From an uncultured Bacteroidia bacterium (GTDB taxonomy: Bacteria > Bacteroidota > Bacteroidia > Bacteroidales > UBA932), in contig CADBPH010000345.1 in NCBI GenBank assembly GCA_902796455.1, positions 1 to 12,807 on the forward strand: a stretch of 12,807 nt of DNA, written 5' to 3'. The notes beneath the pieces were generated by a model. That model was given only the letters and a program-made list of their open reading frames with translations. It did no database searches and was not told where the DNA came from. Position numbers and translations under genes: made by a program. Positions 1 through 7,886 of the stretch are shown here, piece after piece; within the stretch, counting starts at the first letter, position 1; each line of letters opens with the position of its first letter.

Positions 1-1083
1 CATGTGGTGGCGAATGCTTCCAAGGTTGAGGTGACCCTCAATAACAACCAGACTTACGAGGCCAAGGTAATCGGAACGGATCCGGCGACGGATGTGGCCC
101 TCCTGAAGATTGATGCAGAGGGACTTCCGACGGTTCCTTTCGGTGATTCCGACCAGCTCCGCCTCGGCGAGTGGGTCCTCGCGATCGGCAGCCCGCTGGG
201 TTATCAGCTGCGCGGGACCATCACGGCGGGTATCGTCAGTGCGAAGGGCCGTTCGATGCCCTCGAATTCCCGCGAGTTCAAGATTGAATCGTTCATCCAG
301 ACGGACGCGGCCGTCAATCCGGGCAACTCCGGCGGCGCGCTGGTCAACAAGGCCGGGGAACTGGTCGGCATCAATACGGCCATTGTGTCGCAGACCGGCT
401 CGTATTCCGGATATTCTTTCGCGGTCCCTGTCAACATCGTCAAGAAGATTGTGGAGGACCTGATCGACTTCGGTTCTGTCCGCCGCGTCAAACTCGGTGT
501 CACCATGGGTACGGTTACGGATAAAATTGCGAAAGATTTGAAACTTTCTTCTCCGAAAGGCGTATATATAGACGAGGTTATGAAAGGAAGTTCTGCCGAT
601 AAGGCGGGTATGAAGCACGATGATATCATCATCGCGATCGACAATACCGAAATCAGCAGCGCTTCCGCATTGCAGGAGAAGGTGAACAGCTTCCATCCCG
701 GAGACAAGGCTGTCATCACCATTATCAGAGACGGAAAGGAGAAGCAGCTTGACGTGGTGTTCCAGGCAGAAGCGGCGGCAACCGGAACGGTAGACGAGGA
801 TGGTGCCATCGCATTCTACGGATCCAAGATCAAGACCGCTTCGAAAGAGACCCTGGCGGCTCTCGGCCTGAGGCAAGGTGTGGAGATTGTATCCGTGGCG
901 GACGGGAAAATGCTTTCAGCCGGTGCTACCGAGGGATTCATCATCCTTTATGTCAATGATCAACCTGTCAGCAAGGCCGAGGATGTGATCGAAATTGCCA
1001 AGAAGAGCAAACGGGCTGTCTTCATCGAGGGCGTCAATGCACGGGGAAAGGCTTCTTACTTCGGATTCGGCAAGGACGAGTAG
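1..1083 (+). CDS. htrA: HtrA/DegP/DegQ-family periplasmic serine protease, 5' end cut off by the window
   Basis: This is a trypsin-like protease and chaperone that degrades or refolds damaged envelope proteins in the periplasm. The visible part is 360 codons. The first codon (1-3, cat) reads as the catalytic His of the family's NNHVV motif, so the signal peptide and the start of the protease domain lie outside. GTG at 4 is an internal Val codon, not a start. The catalytic Asp is in DPATDVALLKI (codon 91-93). The nucleophilic Ser is in NPGNSGGAL (codon 328-330). Two PDZ domains follow: the first covers about 484-760, including the GVYIDEV and SSADKAGMKHDDII stretches; the second, shorter and more diverged, covers about 810-1070. 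All three triad residues are present, so it should be active. The gene ends 39 bases before rpoD with no recognisable promoter between, so the two are probably co-transcribed. DegP and DegQ cannot be separated from this fragment. Confidence 0.95.
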   Translation, partial: HVVANASKVEVTLNNNQTYEAKVIGTDPATDVALLKIDAEGLPTVPFGDSDQLRLGEWVLAIGSPLGYQLRGTITAGIVSAKGRSMPSNSREFKIESFIQTDAAVNPGNSGGALVNKAGELVGINTAIVSQTGSYSGYSFAVPVNIVKKIVEDLIDFGSVRRVKLGVTMGTVTDKIAKDLKLSSPKGVYIDEVMKGSSADKAGMKHDDIIIAIDNTEISSASALQEKVNSFHPGDKAVITIIRDGKEKQLDVVFQAEAAATGTVDEDGAIAFYGSKIKTASKETLAALGLRQGVEIVSVADGKMLSAGATEGFIILYVNDQPVSKAEDVIEIAKKSKRAVFIEGVNARGKASYFGFGKDE

Positions 1084-1122
1084 CATCCGGTGATAGGAAA
1101 CCTAAGCCAATTGACGTAATAC

Positions 1123-1983
1123 ATGAGACAATTAAAGATTACCAAATCGATTACCAACCGCGAGAGTGCCTCCCTGGACAAGTATCTTCAAGAGATCGGC
1201 AGGGAGGAACTCGTTTCTCCGGAAGAAGAGGTTGAACTCGCCCAGCGGATCCGTAAAGGAGACCAGGCAGCACTTGAAAAGTTGACAAGGGCCAATCTGC
1301 GATTCGTCGTTTCGGTGGCGAAGCAGTATCAGAACCAGGGGCTCAGCCTCCCGGACCTGATCAACGAGGGGAACCTCGGACTGATCAAGGCTGCGGAGAA
1401 ATTCGATGAGACCCGCGGATTCAAATTCATATCCTATGCGGTATGGTGGATCCGGCAGTCCATCCTCCAGGCCCTGGCCGAGCAGTCCCGTATCGTGCGG
1501 CTGCCGCTCAACCAGGTCGGCTCCCTGAACAAGATCAACAAGGCGCTGTCGAAGTTCGAACAGGAAAACGAGCGTCAGCCTTCGAGTGAGGAATTGTCGG
1601 AGATGATCGATGTCCCCAAAGATAAGATCTCTGATACCCTGCGGGTTTCCGGACGCCATGTTTCCGTGGACGCGCCGTTCGTGGAAGGAGAGGACAACAG
1701 CCTGCTGGATGTCCTTCCCAATGACGATTCTCCTTCGGCGGACCGCGGTCTGGTCAACGAGTCCCTCAATACGGAGATCGAACGGGCGCTGTCGACGCTT
1801 TCGGGCCGTGAACGCGAGATTATCAAGTCGTTCTTCGGTATCGGATGCCAGGAGATGACGCTCGAGGAAATCGGCGAGCGTTTCGGCCTGACGCGCGAAC
1901 GTGTCCGTCAGATCAAGGAAAAGGCGATCCGCCGGCTCAAGAGTCCGAGCCGGAGCAAACTTCTGAAAGGTTATCTCGGTTAA
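1123..1983 (+). CDS. rpoD: Primary (housekeeping) RNA polymerase sigma factor, RpoD/SigA of the Bacteroidota type
   Basis: This sigma-70 subunit directs core RNA polymerase to housekeeping promoters. At 286 residues it is complete but short: region 1.1 is absent, as usual in Bacteroidota. Region 1.2 lies near residues 16-50 ([11 protein letters not shown]). Region 2 is near 51-122, with the core-binding and -10 reading segment around [16 protein letters not shown]. Region 3 is about 124-200. Region 4.2 carries the helix-turn-helix at about 247-273 ([26 protein letters not shown] is the segment, read as two helices). The start is the ATG at 1123 because the N-terminus [14 protein letters not shown] matches the family start. 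The gene sits 39 bases after htrA and 11 bases before argS. The promoters found in this window have the TAnnTTTG form that this type of sigma factor recognises. The near-complete match to the primary-sigma layout makes an alternative sigma factor unlikely. Confidence 0.97.
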   Translation: MRQLKITKSITNRESASLDKYLQEIGREELVSPEEEVELAQRIRKGDQAALEKLTRANLRFVVSVAKQYQNQGLSLPDLINEGNLGLIKAAEKFDETRGFKFISYAVWWIRQSILQALAEQSRIVRLPLNQVGSLNKINKALSKFEQENERQPSSEELSEMIDVPKDKISDTLRVSGRHVSVDAPFVEGEDNSLLDVLPNDDSPSADRGLVNESLNTEIERALSTLSGREREIIKSFFGIGCQEMTLEEIGERFGLTRERVRQIKEKAIRRLKSPSRSKLLKGYLG

Positions 1984-1994
1984 AGCGCTGTTTC

Positions 1995-3785
1995 ATGACT
2001 CCTGAATCTTTTATCCAGATCAAGGCTGCCGAGGCGGTCAAAGCTTTATACCAGACAGAGATAGCTCCGGAATCCCTGCAAGTCCAGGTGACCCGGAAAG
2101 AATTCGAAGGGGACTATACCCTGGTCACCTTCCCGTTGCTGAAGATTTCCCACAGTGCCCCCGAGAATACCGGGAATGCCATCGGTACTTATCTGGTAGA
2201 GCATGTGCCGGAAATCGCCGCGTTCAACTCCGTCAAAGGGTTCCTGAACCTGTTGTTCTCCCCGATTTACTGGGATGAGGTCTTTGCGGAAATCGCGGCT
2301 GATCCGGAATTCGGACAGCTGCCCGCGACAGGGAAGCGGATCATGATCGAGTTTTCTTCCCCGAATACCAACAAGCCGCTCCATCTGGGGCATATCCGCA
2401 ATAATTTGCTGGGGGATTCGGTCTCCCGCATTCTCCGTGCAGGCGGCAATGAGGTGATCAAGGCGACGCTGGTGAATGACCGCGGCGTCCATATCTGCAA
2501 GAGCATGCTGGCCTGGCAGAAGGCTTTCAAAGGGAAGACCCCTGCCACCACGGGCATCAAGGGCGACCACTTGGTCGGTGATTGCTATGTCGCTTTTGAC
2601 AAGATGTACAAGCAGGAAGTCCGGGACTTGGTTGCCGGCGGCATGGATGAGGAGACGGCGAAGAAGGAAGCCCCTTGCCTGAAAGAAGCCCATGAGATGC
2701 TGGTCAAATGGGAACAGGGCGACCCGGAAGTCCGTGCGCTGTGGAAGATGATGAACGGCTGGGTGTTCGAAGGGTTTGACCAGACCTACAAGGCGCTCGG
2801 GATTTCTTTCGATAAAGTGGACTATGAGTCCAATACCTATATCCTTGGAAAAGAGTTGGTCCAGAAGGGTTTGGATATGGGTGTCTTCGTCCGCGAGGCG
2901 GATGGGTCCGTCTGGTGCGACCTGACGGCGGACGGGCTGGACAGGAAGCTTTTGCTGCGCAGCGACGGTACGTCGGTCTATATCACGCAGGACCTGGGTA
3001 CGGCCGAACGCCGCTTTGCCGAATACAACCTGGACGAGCATGTCTATGTGGTCGGCAATGAGCAGGATTACCATTTCCAGGTCTTGAAATTGATTCTCGG
3101 CAAGTTGGGATTCGCCTGGTCCGATGCCATCTACCACCTGTCTTACGGCATGGTCGAGCTTCCCGAGGGCAAGATGAAGTCCCGGGAGGGAACCGTGGTC
3201 GATGCCGATGACCTGATCGAGAAAATGTATCAGGAAGCGAAGGAAACGTCCCTCGCGTCCGGCAAATTGGAAGACATGTCCCCGGAAGAGCAGGAACGCT
3301 TGTTCCGGATGATCGGGCTCGGGGCGCTGAAGTACTTCATCATCAAGGTGGACCCGAAGAAGACGATGCTCTTCAATCCGAAGGAATCCATTGATTTCAA
3401 CGGAAATACGGGACCTTTCATCCAGTATACCCATGCGCGGATCCGCTCCATCCTGCGGAAAGCCTGTGCACAGGGAATCGCCTTCGGTCCGGCGGATGTG
3501 ACGACGGCTCTGGTGCCTTCGGCCAAGGAAATCCGGCTGATCAAGTTGCTGGGGCTGTTCCCCGGTAAGGTGGCAGAAGCGGTCGAGGCTCTCAGCCCTG
3601 CCGTGATTGCGAATTATGCGTACGAACTGGCCAAGGATTTCAACCAGTATTATCATGATACGCCGATCCTGCGCGAGGAAGACGGGGCGCTGCTCCGTTT
3701 CCGCCTGGTGCTGATCGATACGCTTTCCCGGACCCTGCGCACGGCGATGAACCTTCTCGGAATCGAATTGCCCGAAAGGATGTAA
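1995..3785 (+). CDS. argS: Arginyl-tRNA synthetase (class I)
   Basis: ArgS charges tRNA-Arg with arginine using ATP, in the cytoplasm. The product is 596 residues, a normal length. The N-terminal Add1-type tRNA-binding domain covers about 1-115. The Rossmann catalytic core starts near 118 and carries the HIGH-type signature as HLGH at 130-133, within the segment NTNKPLHLGHIRNN. The KMSKS-type loop is KMKSREG at 393-399. The C-terminal helical anticodon-binding domain, with the FIQYTHARI stretch, fills the rest. I chose the ATG at 1995 (MTPESFIQIK). An open frame continues upstream to 1845, but that extension runs through the end of rpoD in another frame and has no family similarity. The gap to rpoD is 11 bases and the gap to the radical SAM gene is 4 bases, so the gene is very likely part of the same transcript. 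Nothing appears truncated or missing. Confidence 0.97.
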   Translation: MTPESFIQIKAAEAVKALYQTEIAPESLQVQVTRKEFEGDYTLVTFPLLKISHSAPENTGNAIGTYLVEHVPEIAAFNSVKGFLNLLFSPIYWDEVFAEIAADPEFGQLPATGKRIMIEFSSPNTNKPLHLGHIRNNLLGDSVSRILRAGGNEVIKATLVNDRGVHICKSMLAWQKAFKGKTPATTGIKGDHLVGDCYVAFDKMYKQEVRDLVAGGMDEETAKKEAPCLKEAHEMLVKWEQGDPEVRALWKMMNGWVFEGFDQTYKALGISFDKVDYESNTYILGKELVQKGLDMGVFVREADGSVWCDLTADGLDRKLLLRSDGTSVYITQDLGTAERRFAEYNLDEHVYVVGNEQDYHFQVLKLILGKLGFAWSDAIYHLSYGMVELPEGKMKSREGTVVDADDLIEKMYQEAKETSLASGKLEDMSPEEQERLFRMIGLGALKYFIIKVDPKKTMLFNPKESIDFNGNTGPFIQYTHARIRSILRKACAQGIAFGPADVTTALVPSAKEIRLIKLLGLFPGKVAEAVEALSPAVIANYAYELAKDFNQYYHDTPILREEDGALLRFRLVLIDTLSRTLRTAMNLLGIELPERM

Positions 3786-3789
3786 CGGC

Positions 3790-5535
3790 ATGGAAAACGC
3801 CGCATACATGTTTCCTACTTCCCGGAAGGAGGTTGACGCGCTCGGTTGGGACTATATCGATATCATCCTCTTTTCCGGGGATGCTTTTGTCGACCATCCT
3901 TCTTTCGGGACAGCAGTCATCGCCCGGTGGCTCCAGAAATGGGGCTACCGGGTTGCCGTTGTACCGCAGCCGAACTGGCGGGATGATTTGCGCGATTTCA
4001 AGAAACTCGGGGCGCCGCGCCTGTATTTCGGCGTGAATGCCGGAGCCATGGATTCGATGGTCAACCATTATACCGCCTGGAAGCGCCTGCGCCATGACGA
4101 TGCGTACACCCCGGACGGGAAGGCTGGACAGCGCCCGGATTATGCGGTGACGGTTTATACAAAGATTCTGAAGCAGTTATATCCTGAAATCCCGGTGGTT
4201 ATCGGGGGAATCGAAGCCTCGCTGCGGCGTTTCACCCACTATGATTACTGGCAAGACCGCCTGCTGCCTTCCATCCTGGTCTCCAGCGGCGCCGATTACT
4301 TGTGTTACGGGATGGGGGAGCGGCCGATGCTGGAACTGACGCGGGGAATCGAGGCGCGTCGCAGCCTCCATCAGATGCGCCGGATTCCGCAACTCGCGTT
4401 CCTGGTGGACGGGCGTCCGAAGGAAAAAGACGCGCTCGTGCTCCATTCTTATGAGGAATGCCTTTCGAGCAAAAAGGCCTTCGCAGAGAATTTCCATCAG
4501 ATCGAGACCCATGCGAACATGATGCATCCCGCGACGATTGTGGAACCGGTCGGGGAGGGCTATGTGCAGGTCAATCCGCCGTATCCGCCTGCTACGCAGG
4601 AGGAAATGGACTCGTTCTGGGACCTTCCTTATACGAAATTGCCGCATCCCCGTTACAAGGGGAAACGGATTCCGGCCTATGATATGATCAAGTTCTCGGT
4701 GAATACGCACCGGGGCTGTTTCGGCGGTTGCAATTTCTGTACGATCGCCGCGCACCAGGGAAAGTTCATCTCTTCCCGGAGTGAAGCGTCGATCCTCAAG
4801 GAAGTGGCTGCCCTGAAGAATCTTCCGGATTTCGCCGGCAATATTTCCGATTTGGGTGCGCCGACCGCGAACATGTACGGAATGCGGGGAAAAGATCCGG
4901 CGATGTGCGACATTTGCCGCCGGAAATCCTGTTTGTTCCCGGCCCCGTGCAAGAACATGGACCGCAGCCATGCCCGTCTGCTCGGCTTGTATCACCGGGT
5001 GGCGGCGGTCAAGGGAATCCGCCATGCCTACATCGGCAGCGGCATCCGGTACGACCTGTTCCTGGACGAGAAGGGCTATGTGGACGAAACCTCGAAGCCC
5101 TATCTGAAAGAATTGATCCTGGACCATACCTCCGGGCGGCTGAAAGTGGCCCCGGAACATACCGAGGACAAGGTCCTCAAGTATATCGCCAAACCTTCCT
5201 TCAATTTGTTCGAACGCCTGCGGACCGAGTTCGACAAGATCAACCGGGAGGCCGGCAGGCATTCGGAAATCGTCCCGTATTTTATCTCTTCCCATCCCGG
5301 CTGTACCCTGCACGACATGGAGGCCCTCTCCCGCCGGAAGGCCCTGAAGGGACTCTACATGGACCAGGTGCAGGATTTCACGCCGACTCCGATGACGACT
5401 TCTTCCGTGATGTTCTATACCGGACTGGACCCGCGCGACCTCAAGCCGGTTTTTGTGGAAAGGGACTTGGAAAAGAAGCGTTTACAGAAATCTTTTTTCT
5501 TCCGTGGGAAACCGCAAAAACCGCATCACGGATAG
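3790..5535 (+). CDS. ygiQ: YgiQ-family (UPF0313) radical SAM protein
   Basis: This protein belongs to the YgiQ family of radical SAM enzymes, whose reaction is not established to my knowledge. It has 581 residues. The N-terminal YgiQ domain covers about 8-290 and includes the family segments DIILFSGDAFVDHPSFG, VIGGIEASLRRFTHYDYW and GADYLCYGMGE. The radical SAM cluster motif CxxxCxxC is at Cys310, Cys314 and Cys317 (GCFGGCNFC), with the SAM barrel running to about 490. A second cysteine group lies at 373, 376, 381 and 387 (CDICRRKSC and then APC). The KVAPEH and YFISSHPGC segments fit the barrel. The C-terminal part stops soon after FFFRGKPQ and seems shorter than the family tail I remember. 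The ATG at 3790 is the first in frame after argS; Met7 (MFPTSRKEV) is the start most like homologues and is a fair alternative. The 4-base gap to argS suggests coupling. Confidence 0.9.
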   Translation: MENAAYMFPTSRKEVDALGWDYIDIILFSGDAFVDHPSFGTAVIARWLQKWGYRVAVVPQPNWRDDLRDFKKLGAPRLYFGVNAGAMDSMVNHYTAWKRLRHDDAYTPDGKAGQRPDYAVTVYTKILKQLYPEIPVVIGGIEASLRRFTHYDYWQDRLLPSILVSSGADYLCYGMGERPMLELTRGIEARRSLHQMRRIPQLAFLVDGRPKEKDALVLHSYEECLSSKKAFAENFHQIETHANMMHPATIVEPVGEGYVQVNPPYPPATQEEMDSFWDLPYTKLPHPRYKGKRIPAYDMIKFSVNTHRGCFGGCNFCTIAAHQGKFISSRSEASILKEVAALKNLPDFAGNISDLGAPTANMYGMRGKDPAMCDICRRKSCLFPAPCKNMDRSHARLLGLYHRVAAVKGIRHAYIGSGIRYDLFLDEKGYVDETSKPYLKELILDHTSGRLKVAPEHTEDKVLKYIAKPSFNLFERLRTEFDKINREAGRHSEIVPYFISSHPGCTLHDMEALSRRKALKGLYMDQVQDFTPTPMTTSSVMFYTGLDPRDLKPVFVERDLEKKRLQKSFFFRGKPQKPHHG

Positions 5536-5668
5536 CTGGACGGCGTTTTTGTTCACTTGTCAATATTTTTTTCAGAAAAAAGGCGGGCAAAGCTATGGCG
5601 ATTAAAAAAAAAGCCTTATTATTGCATCGCATTAAGAACATTGCTTGTTTTCCACAGACTGAAACCTT

Positions 5669-6028
5669 ATGATACCTACACCGAAAAAAAGAGCTGTTGT
5701 CAGCTACGAGAATATGTCCCAGGAATTGGCCGCCGCCTTTGCGGAGAAATATCCGAAAGGATTCAACGACTATTTTCCGGACTTGCTGAAATATGACAAA
5801 CCGGACGGAACCTGTTTCTATGCCGTTACTGTCGAGATTCCGGATGCCATTTATCTCGTCAAGATCAAGGTCAAGACGGATGACGCCGATGAAATCGAGC
5901 GCTGGCTGGATGGGGAAGAAGATGGTCCTGAAGAGGGAGGAGAAGGCGGAAGCGACAGCTCCGAGACCTTGCCGGACGACAATATCGCCCAGTATTCCAC
6001 CGGGGATGACGATTCTTCCGAAGGTTGA
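5669..6028 (+). CDS. Small uncharacterised protein with a strongly acidic C-terminal tail
   Basis: I do not assign a function. The product is 119 residues with no signal peptide or membrane segment, so it is probably cytoplasmic. Residues 1-80 look like a compact alpha/beta domain: a basic start (PKKRAVVSY), an amphipathic helix (ELAAAFAEKYPKGFNDYF), then two strand-like stretches (CFYAVTVEIP and AIYLVKIKVK). Residues 81-119 hold 15 Asp or Glu among 39 residues, no Lys or Arg, and many Gly and Ser; this tail is probably disordered. It resembles short Bacteroidales hypothetical proteins with acidic tails that I recall only vaguely. The preceding 133-base gap (5536-5668) is AT-rich with A and T runs and holds no clear promoter; the best -7-like sequence is TATTATTG at 5617-5624, which misses the consensus by one base and has no -33 partner. 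A strong terminator follows at 6055. Codon pattern and period-3 composition fit a real gene. Confidence 0.75.
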   Translation: MIPTPKKRAVVSYENMSQELAAAFAEKYPKGFNDYFPDLLKYDKPDGTCFYAVTVEIPDAIYLVKIKVKTDDADEIERWLDGEEDGPEEGGEGGSDSSETLPDDNIAQYSTGDDDSSEG

Positions 6029-6054
6029 CGTTCGCCGCGGTCATGAAATAACAC

Positions 6055-6086
6055 AAGCTGGCCGTTTCAGGCCGGCTTTTTTGTTT
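6055..6086 (+). terminator. Rho-independent terminator after the small acidic-tail gene
   Basis: The arms AAGCTGGCC (6055-6063) and GGCCGGCTT (6070-6078) form a 9-bp stem with one G-T wobble and the six-base loop GTTTCA. A T-rich run follows directly (6077-6086). It lies 26 bases past the stop of the small gene. There is no A tract on its left side, so it acts mainly on + strand transcripts. It ends only 7 bases before the ATG of the next gene. Confidence 0.85.
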
Positions 6087-6093
6087 ATATGAG

Positions 6094-7872
6094 ATGATGA
6101 AACCGGATTCCGGGGATATCCGTGGCCTCCGTGCCCGCCTGATGCGCCTTTCTGAGAGGAACAAGTTGCTGCTCCTCTCGCTGGCGGTGGGCGTGGCCAG
6201 CGGCGGCGCAGCCGTACTGCTGGAGCGTGCCATCGATGGAATCCGGCATGTATTGACCCTGGCGCCGGGGGGACTGGCCCGTTTCCTGCTGTTCCCGGGG
6301 ATCGGGATGCTGCTGTCCTTGTTGTTGCTGCGCTATGTGATCAAGGACAACATCGGACACGGGGTGACCAAGGTGCTGGTCGCTGTCTCCAAGAATGACT
6401 CCCGGATCGCTCCGCACAATACCTGGTCTTCTCTGCTGACCAGTGCCCTGACCATCGGCTTCGGCGGATCTGTCGGGGCGGAGGCTCCGATCGTGTACAC
6501 CGGCGCGGCCATCGGCTCGAATTTCGCCCGTTGGATGGGCTTGTCATACAGGAACATGACGGTTCTGCTCGGCTGCGGGGCGGCCGGGGCTATCGCCGGG
6601 ATTTTCCGGGCTCCGCTGGCCGGTGTCCTGTTCACCCTGGAGATTCTGCTGTTCAATATTTCCATGACCAGCATGATGCCCCTGCTGCTGTCTACCGTGT
6701 CCGCGACGGTCGTTTCCTATGTGTTCCTGGGAGACTCCCTTCCTTTCGAGTGCACGCTTTCCCCGTTCAAGTTGCAGAATATTCCTTTTTACGTCCTGCT
6801 GGGGGCCTTCTGCGGGCTCTGCTCGCTGTATTTCACCCGGACGACACTGTGGCTGGAAGACAAATTGGGTACTTTGAAGAACCCTTTCCTCCGCTGGGGC
6901 CTTTGTGCGGTCGGACTCGGAATCCTGATCTTCCTTCTGCCGCCTTTGTACGGGGAAGGATACGATGCCTTGCATCCGCTCCTGAACGGCGGAGAAATCC
7001 GGTACGAAGGCTGGAGTATTCTCTCGCGCCTGCTGCATACGCCGTGGGCGGTCCCTTTGTTTTTCCTGCTGGTGATGTTGCTGAAGGTCTTTGCCATGAC
7101 CTTTACCAATGCCGGCGGCGGGGTCGGCGGAACCTTTGGTCCGACGCTGTTTGTGGGAGCCGTGGGCGGATTTGTCCTGGCCAGGACCATTAACCTGCTG
7201 CTTGCGGGGACGGCCATCTCTGTTCCCGAGCAGAATTTCGTCCTGGTCGGCATGGCCGGTCTGATGGCCGGGGTCATGCAGGCTCCGATGACGGCTATCT
7301 TCCTGATTGCGGAAATCAGCGGAGGCTATGAATTGCTGGTGCCTTTGATTCTCGCATCGGCGATTTCGTTCGGAACGATCCGGATTTTTGAGAAGTATTC
7401 CATTTATACCAAGCGGATTGCGGCCTCTGGGGAATTGCTTACCCACGACAGTGACCAGGCTGTCCTCACTTTGCTCAAACCCGGAGAACTGGTGGAAACG
7501 GATTTTTCTCCGGTCGCGATCGATGCGACGCTGGGGAAATTCGTGGAGGTCATTGCGGCCTCGCACCGGAATATTTTTCCGGTGATCGATTCGCACAATC
7601 GTTTCCAGGGATATGTTTCCCTGGAGGATGTCCGGGGAGCCATGTTCCGGACGGAAGACTATTCCCGGCTGCATGTATTCAATTTCATGAAGTCTTCTCC
7701 GGCCTATATCTATGAAGGGGAAAGCATGGAGTCGGTGATGAACAAATTTGAGAAAACCGGTGCCTGGAATCTTCCCGTCGTGCGGGCGGACCGGACGTAT
7801 GTCGGTTTTATGTCGAAATCCAAGATCTTCTCGGCCTATCGGGATGAACTGAAAATCCTTTCGCAGGATTAA
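6094..7872 (+). CDS. ClC-family chloride channel/transporter with C-terminal CBS pair
   Basis: This is an inner-membrane ClC protein moving Cl- or a similar anion. It has 592 residues. The membrane domain covers about 22-435 and the two CBS domains cover about 465-520 and 525-588; such pairs often bind nucleotides and gate the pore. The selectivity-filter motif GSGIP appears as GHGVT (88-92). The gating-glutamate motif (GREGP in E. coli ClC) appears as GAEAP with Glu130 conserved. GTFGP (346-350) matches the GxFxP motif. Tyr435 in EKYSIYT is the likely counterpart of the E. coli anion-binding Tyr445. At the internal proton-glutamate position of exchangers (FIIEEM in E. coli) this protein reads FTLEIL, so the key residue is Ile184. 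That suggests a channel or altered proton coupling, by inference. Starts at 6094 or 6097 are equally possible. The gene follows a terminator with no visible promoter, and tex starts 14 bases after it. Confidence 0.93.
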   Translation: MMKPDSGDIRGLRARLMRLSERNKLLLLSLAVGVASGGAAVLLERAIDGIRHVLTLAPGGLARFLLFPGIGMLLSLLLLRYVIKDNIGHGVTKVLVAVSKNDSRIAPHNTWSSLLTSALTIGFGGSVGAEAPIVYTGAAIGSNFARWMGLSYRNMTVLLGCGAAGAIAGIFRAPLAGVLFTLEILLFNISMTSMMPLLLSTVSATVVSYVFLGDSLPFECTLSPFKLQNIPFYVLLGAFCGLCSLYFTRTTLWLEDKLGTLKNPFLRWGLCAVGLGILIFLLPPLYGEGYDALHPLLNGGEIRYEGWSILSRLLHTPWAVPLFFLLVMLLKVFAMTFTNAGGGVGGTFGPTLFVGAVGGFVLARTINLLLAGTAISVPEQNFVLVGMAGLMAGVMQAPMTAIFLIAEISGGYELLVPLILASAISFGTIRIFEKYSIYTKRIAASGELLTHDSDQAVLTLLKPGELVETDFSPVAIDATLGKFVEVIAASHRNIFPVIDSHNRFQGYVSLEDVRGAMFRTEDYSRLHVFNFMKSSPAYIYEGESMESVMNKFEKTGAWNLPVVRADRTYVGFMSKSKIFSAYRDELKILSQD

Positions 7873-7886
7873 GCACTGGTTGAATT

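Noticed and set aside
1084..1122. A promoter for rpoD in the gap after htrA (TTGACG at 1111)
   Set aside because: TTGACG resembles an E. coli -35 box, but it lies 12 bases before the ATG with no room for a -7 element, and Bacteroidota promoters do not use that form.
1845..1994. A 50-residue N-terminal extension of ArgS
   Set aside because: It overlaps the end of rpoD in another frame and has no ArgS similarity. The ATG at 1995 begins at the normal family N-terminus.
2046..3809. A 587-codon open frame on the - strand opposite argS
   Set aside because: It mirrors argS and starts just past its end. Its translation is rich in Arg, Gln, His and Pro with no recognisable domain. argS simply avoids the codons that would create stops in this frame, which is common in GC-rich genes.
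4177..5313. A 378-codon open frame on the - strand opposite the YgiQ gene
   Set aside because: Same composition effect: Arg, Gln and His-rich, no domain, fully inside a gene with clear radical SAM motifs.
5568..5585. T-run, CAG, A-run palindrome after the YgiQ gene as a terminator
   Set aside because: The stem contains only A-T pairs and has no following T tract, so it is unlikely to terminate.
5617..5624. TATTATTG as a promoter for the small acidic-tail gene
   Set aside because: It misses the TAnnTTTG consensus by one base and no TTTG or TTG lies at the right distance upstream. It is kept only as a weak candidate.
4905..5672. A 255-codon + strand frame overlapping the end of the YgiQ gene, considered as a frameshifted tail
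   Set aside because: Its translation is Gly, Pro and Arg-rich and does not resemble a radical SAM C-terminus. The YgiQ frame keeps family motifs up to near its stop.
6544..7674. A 376-codon open frame on the - strand opposite clc
   Set aside because: Low-complexity Gln, Arg and Glu-rich translation without start signals; explained by the codon use of the membrane protein gene.
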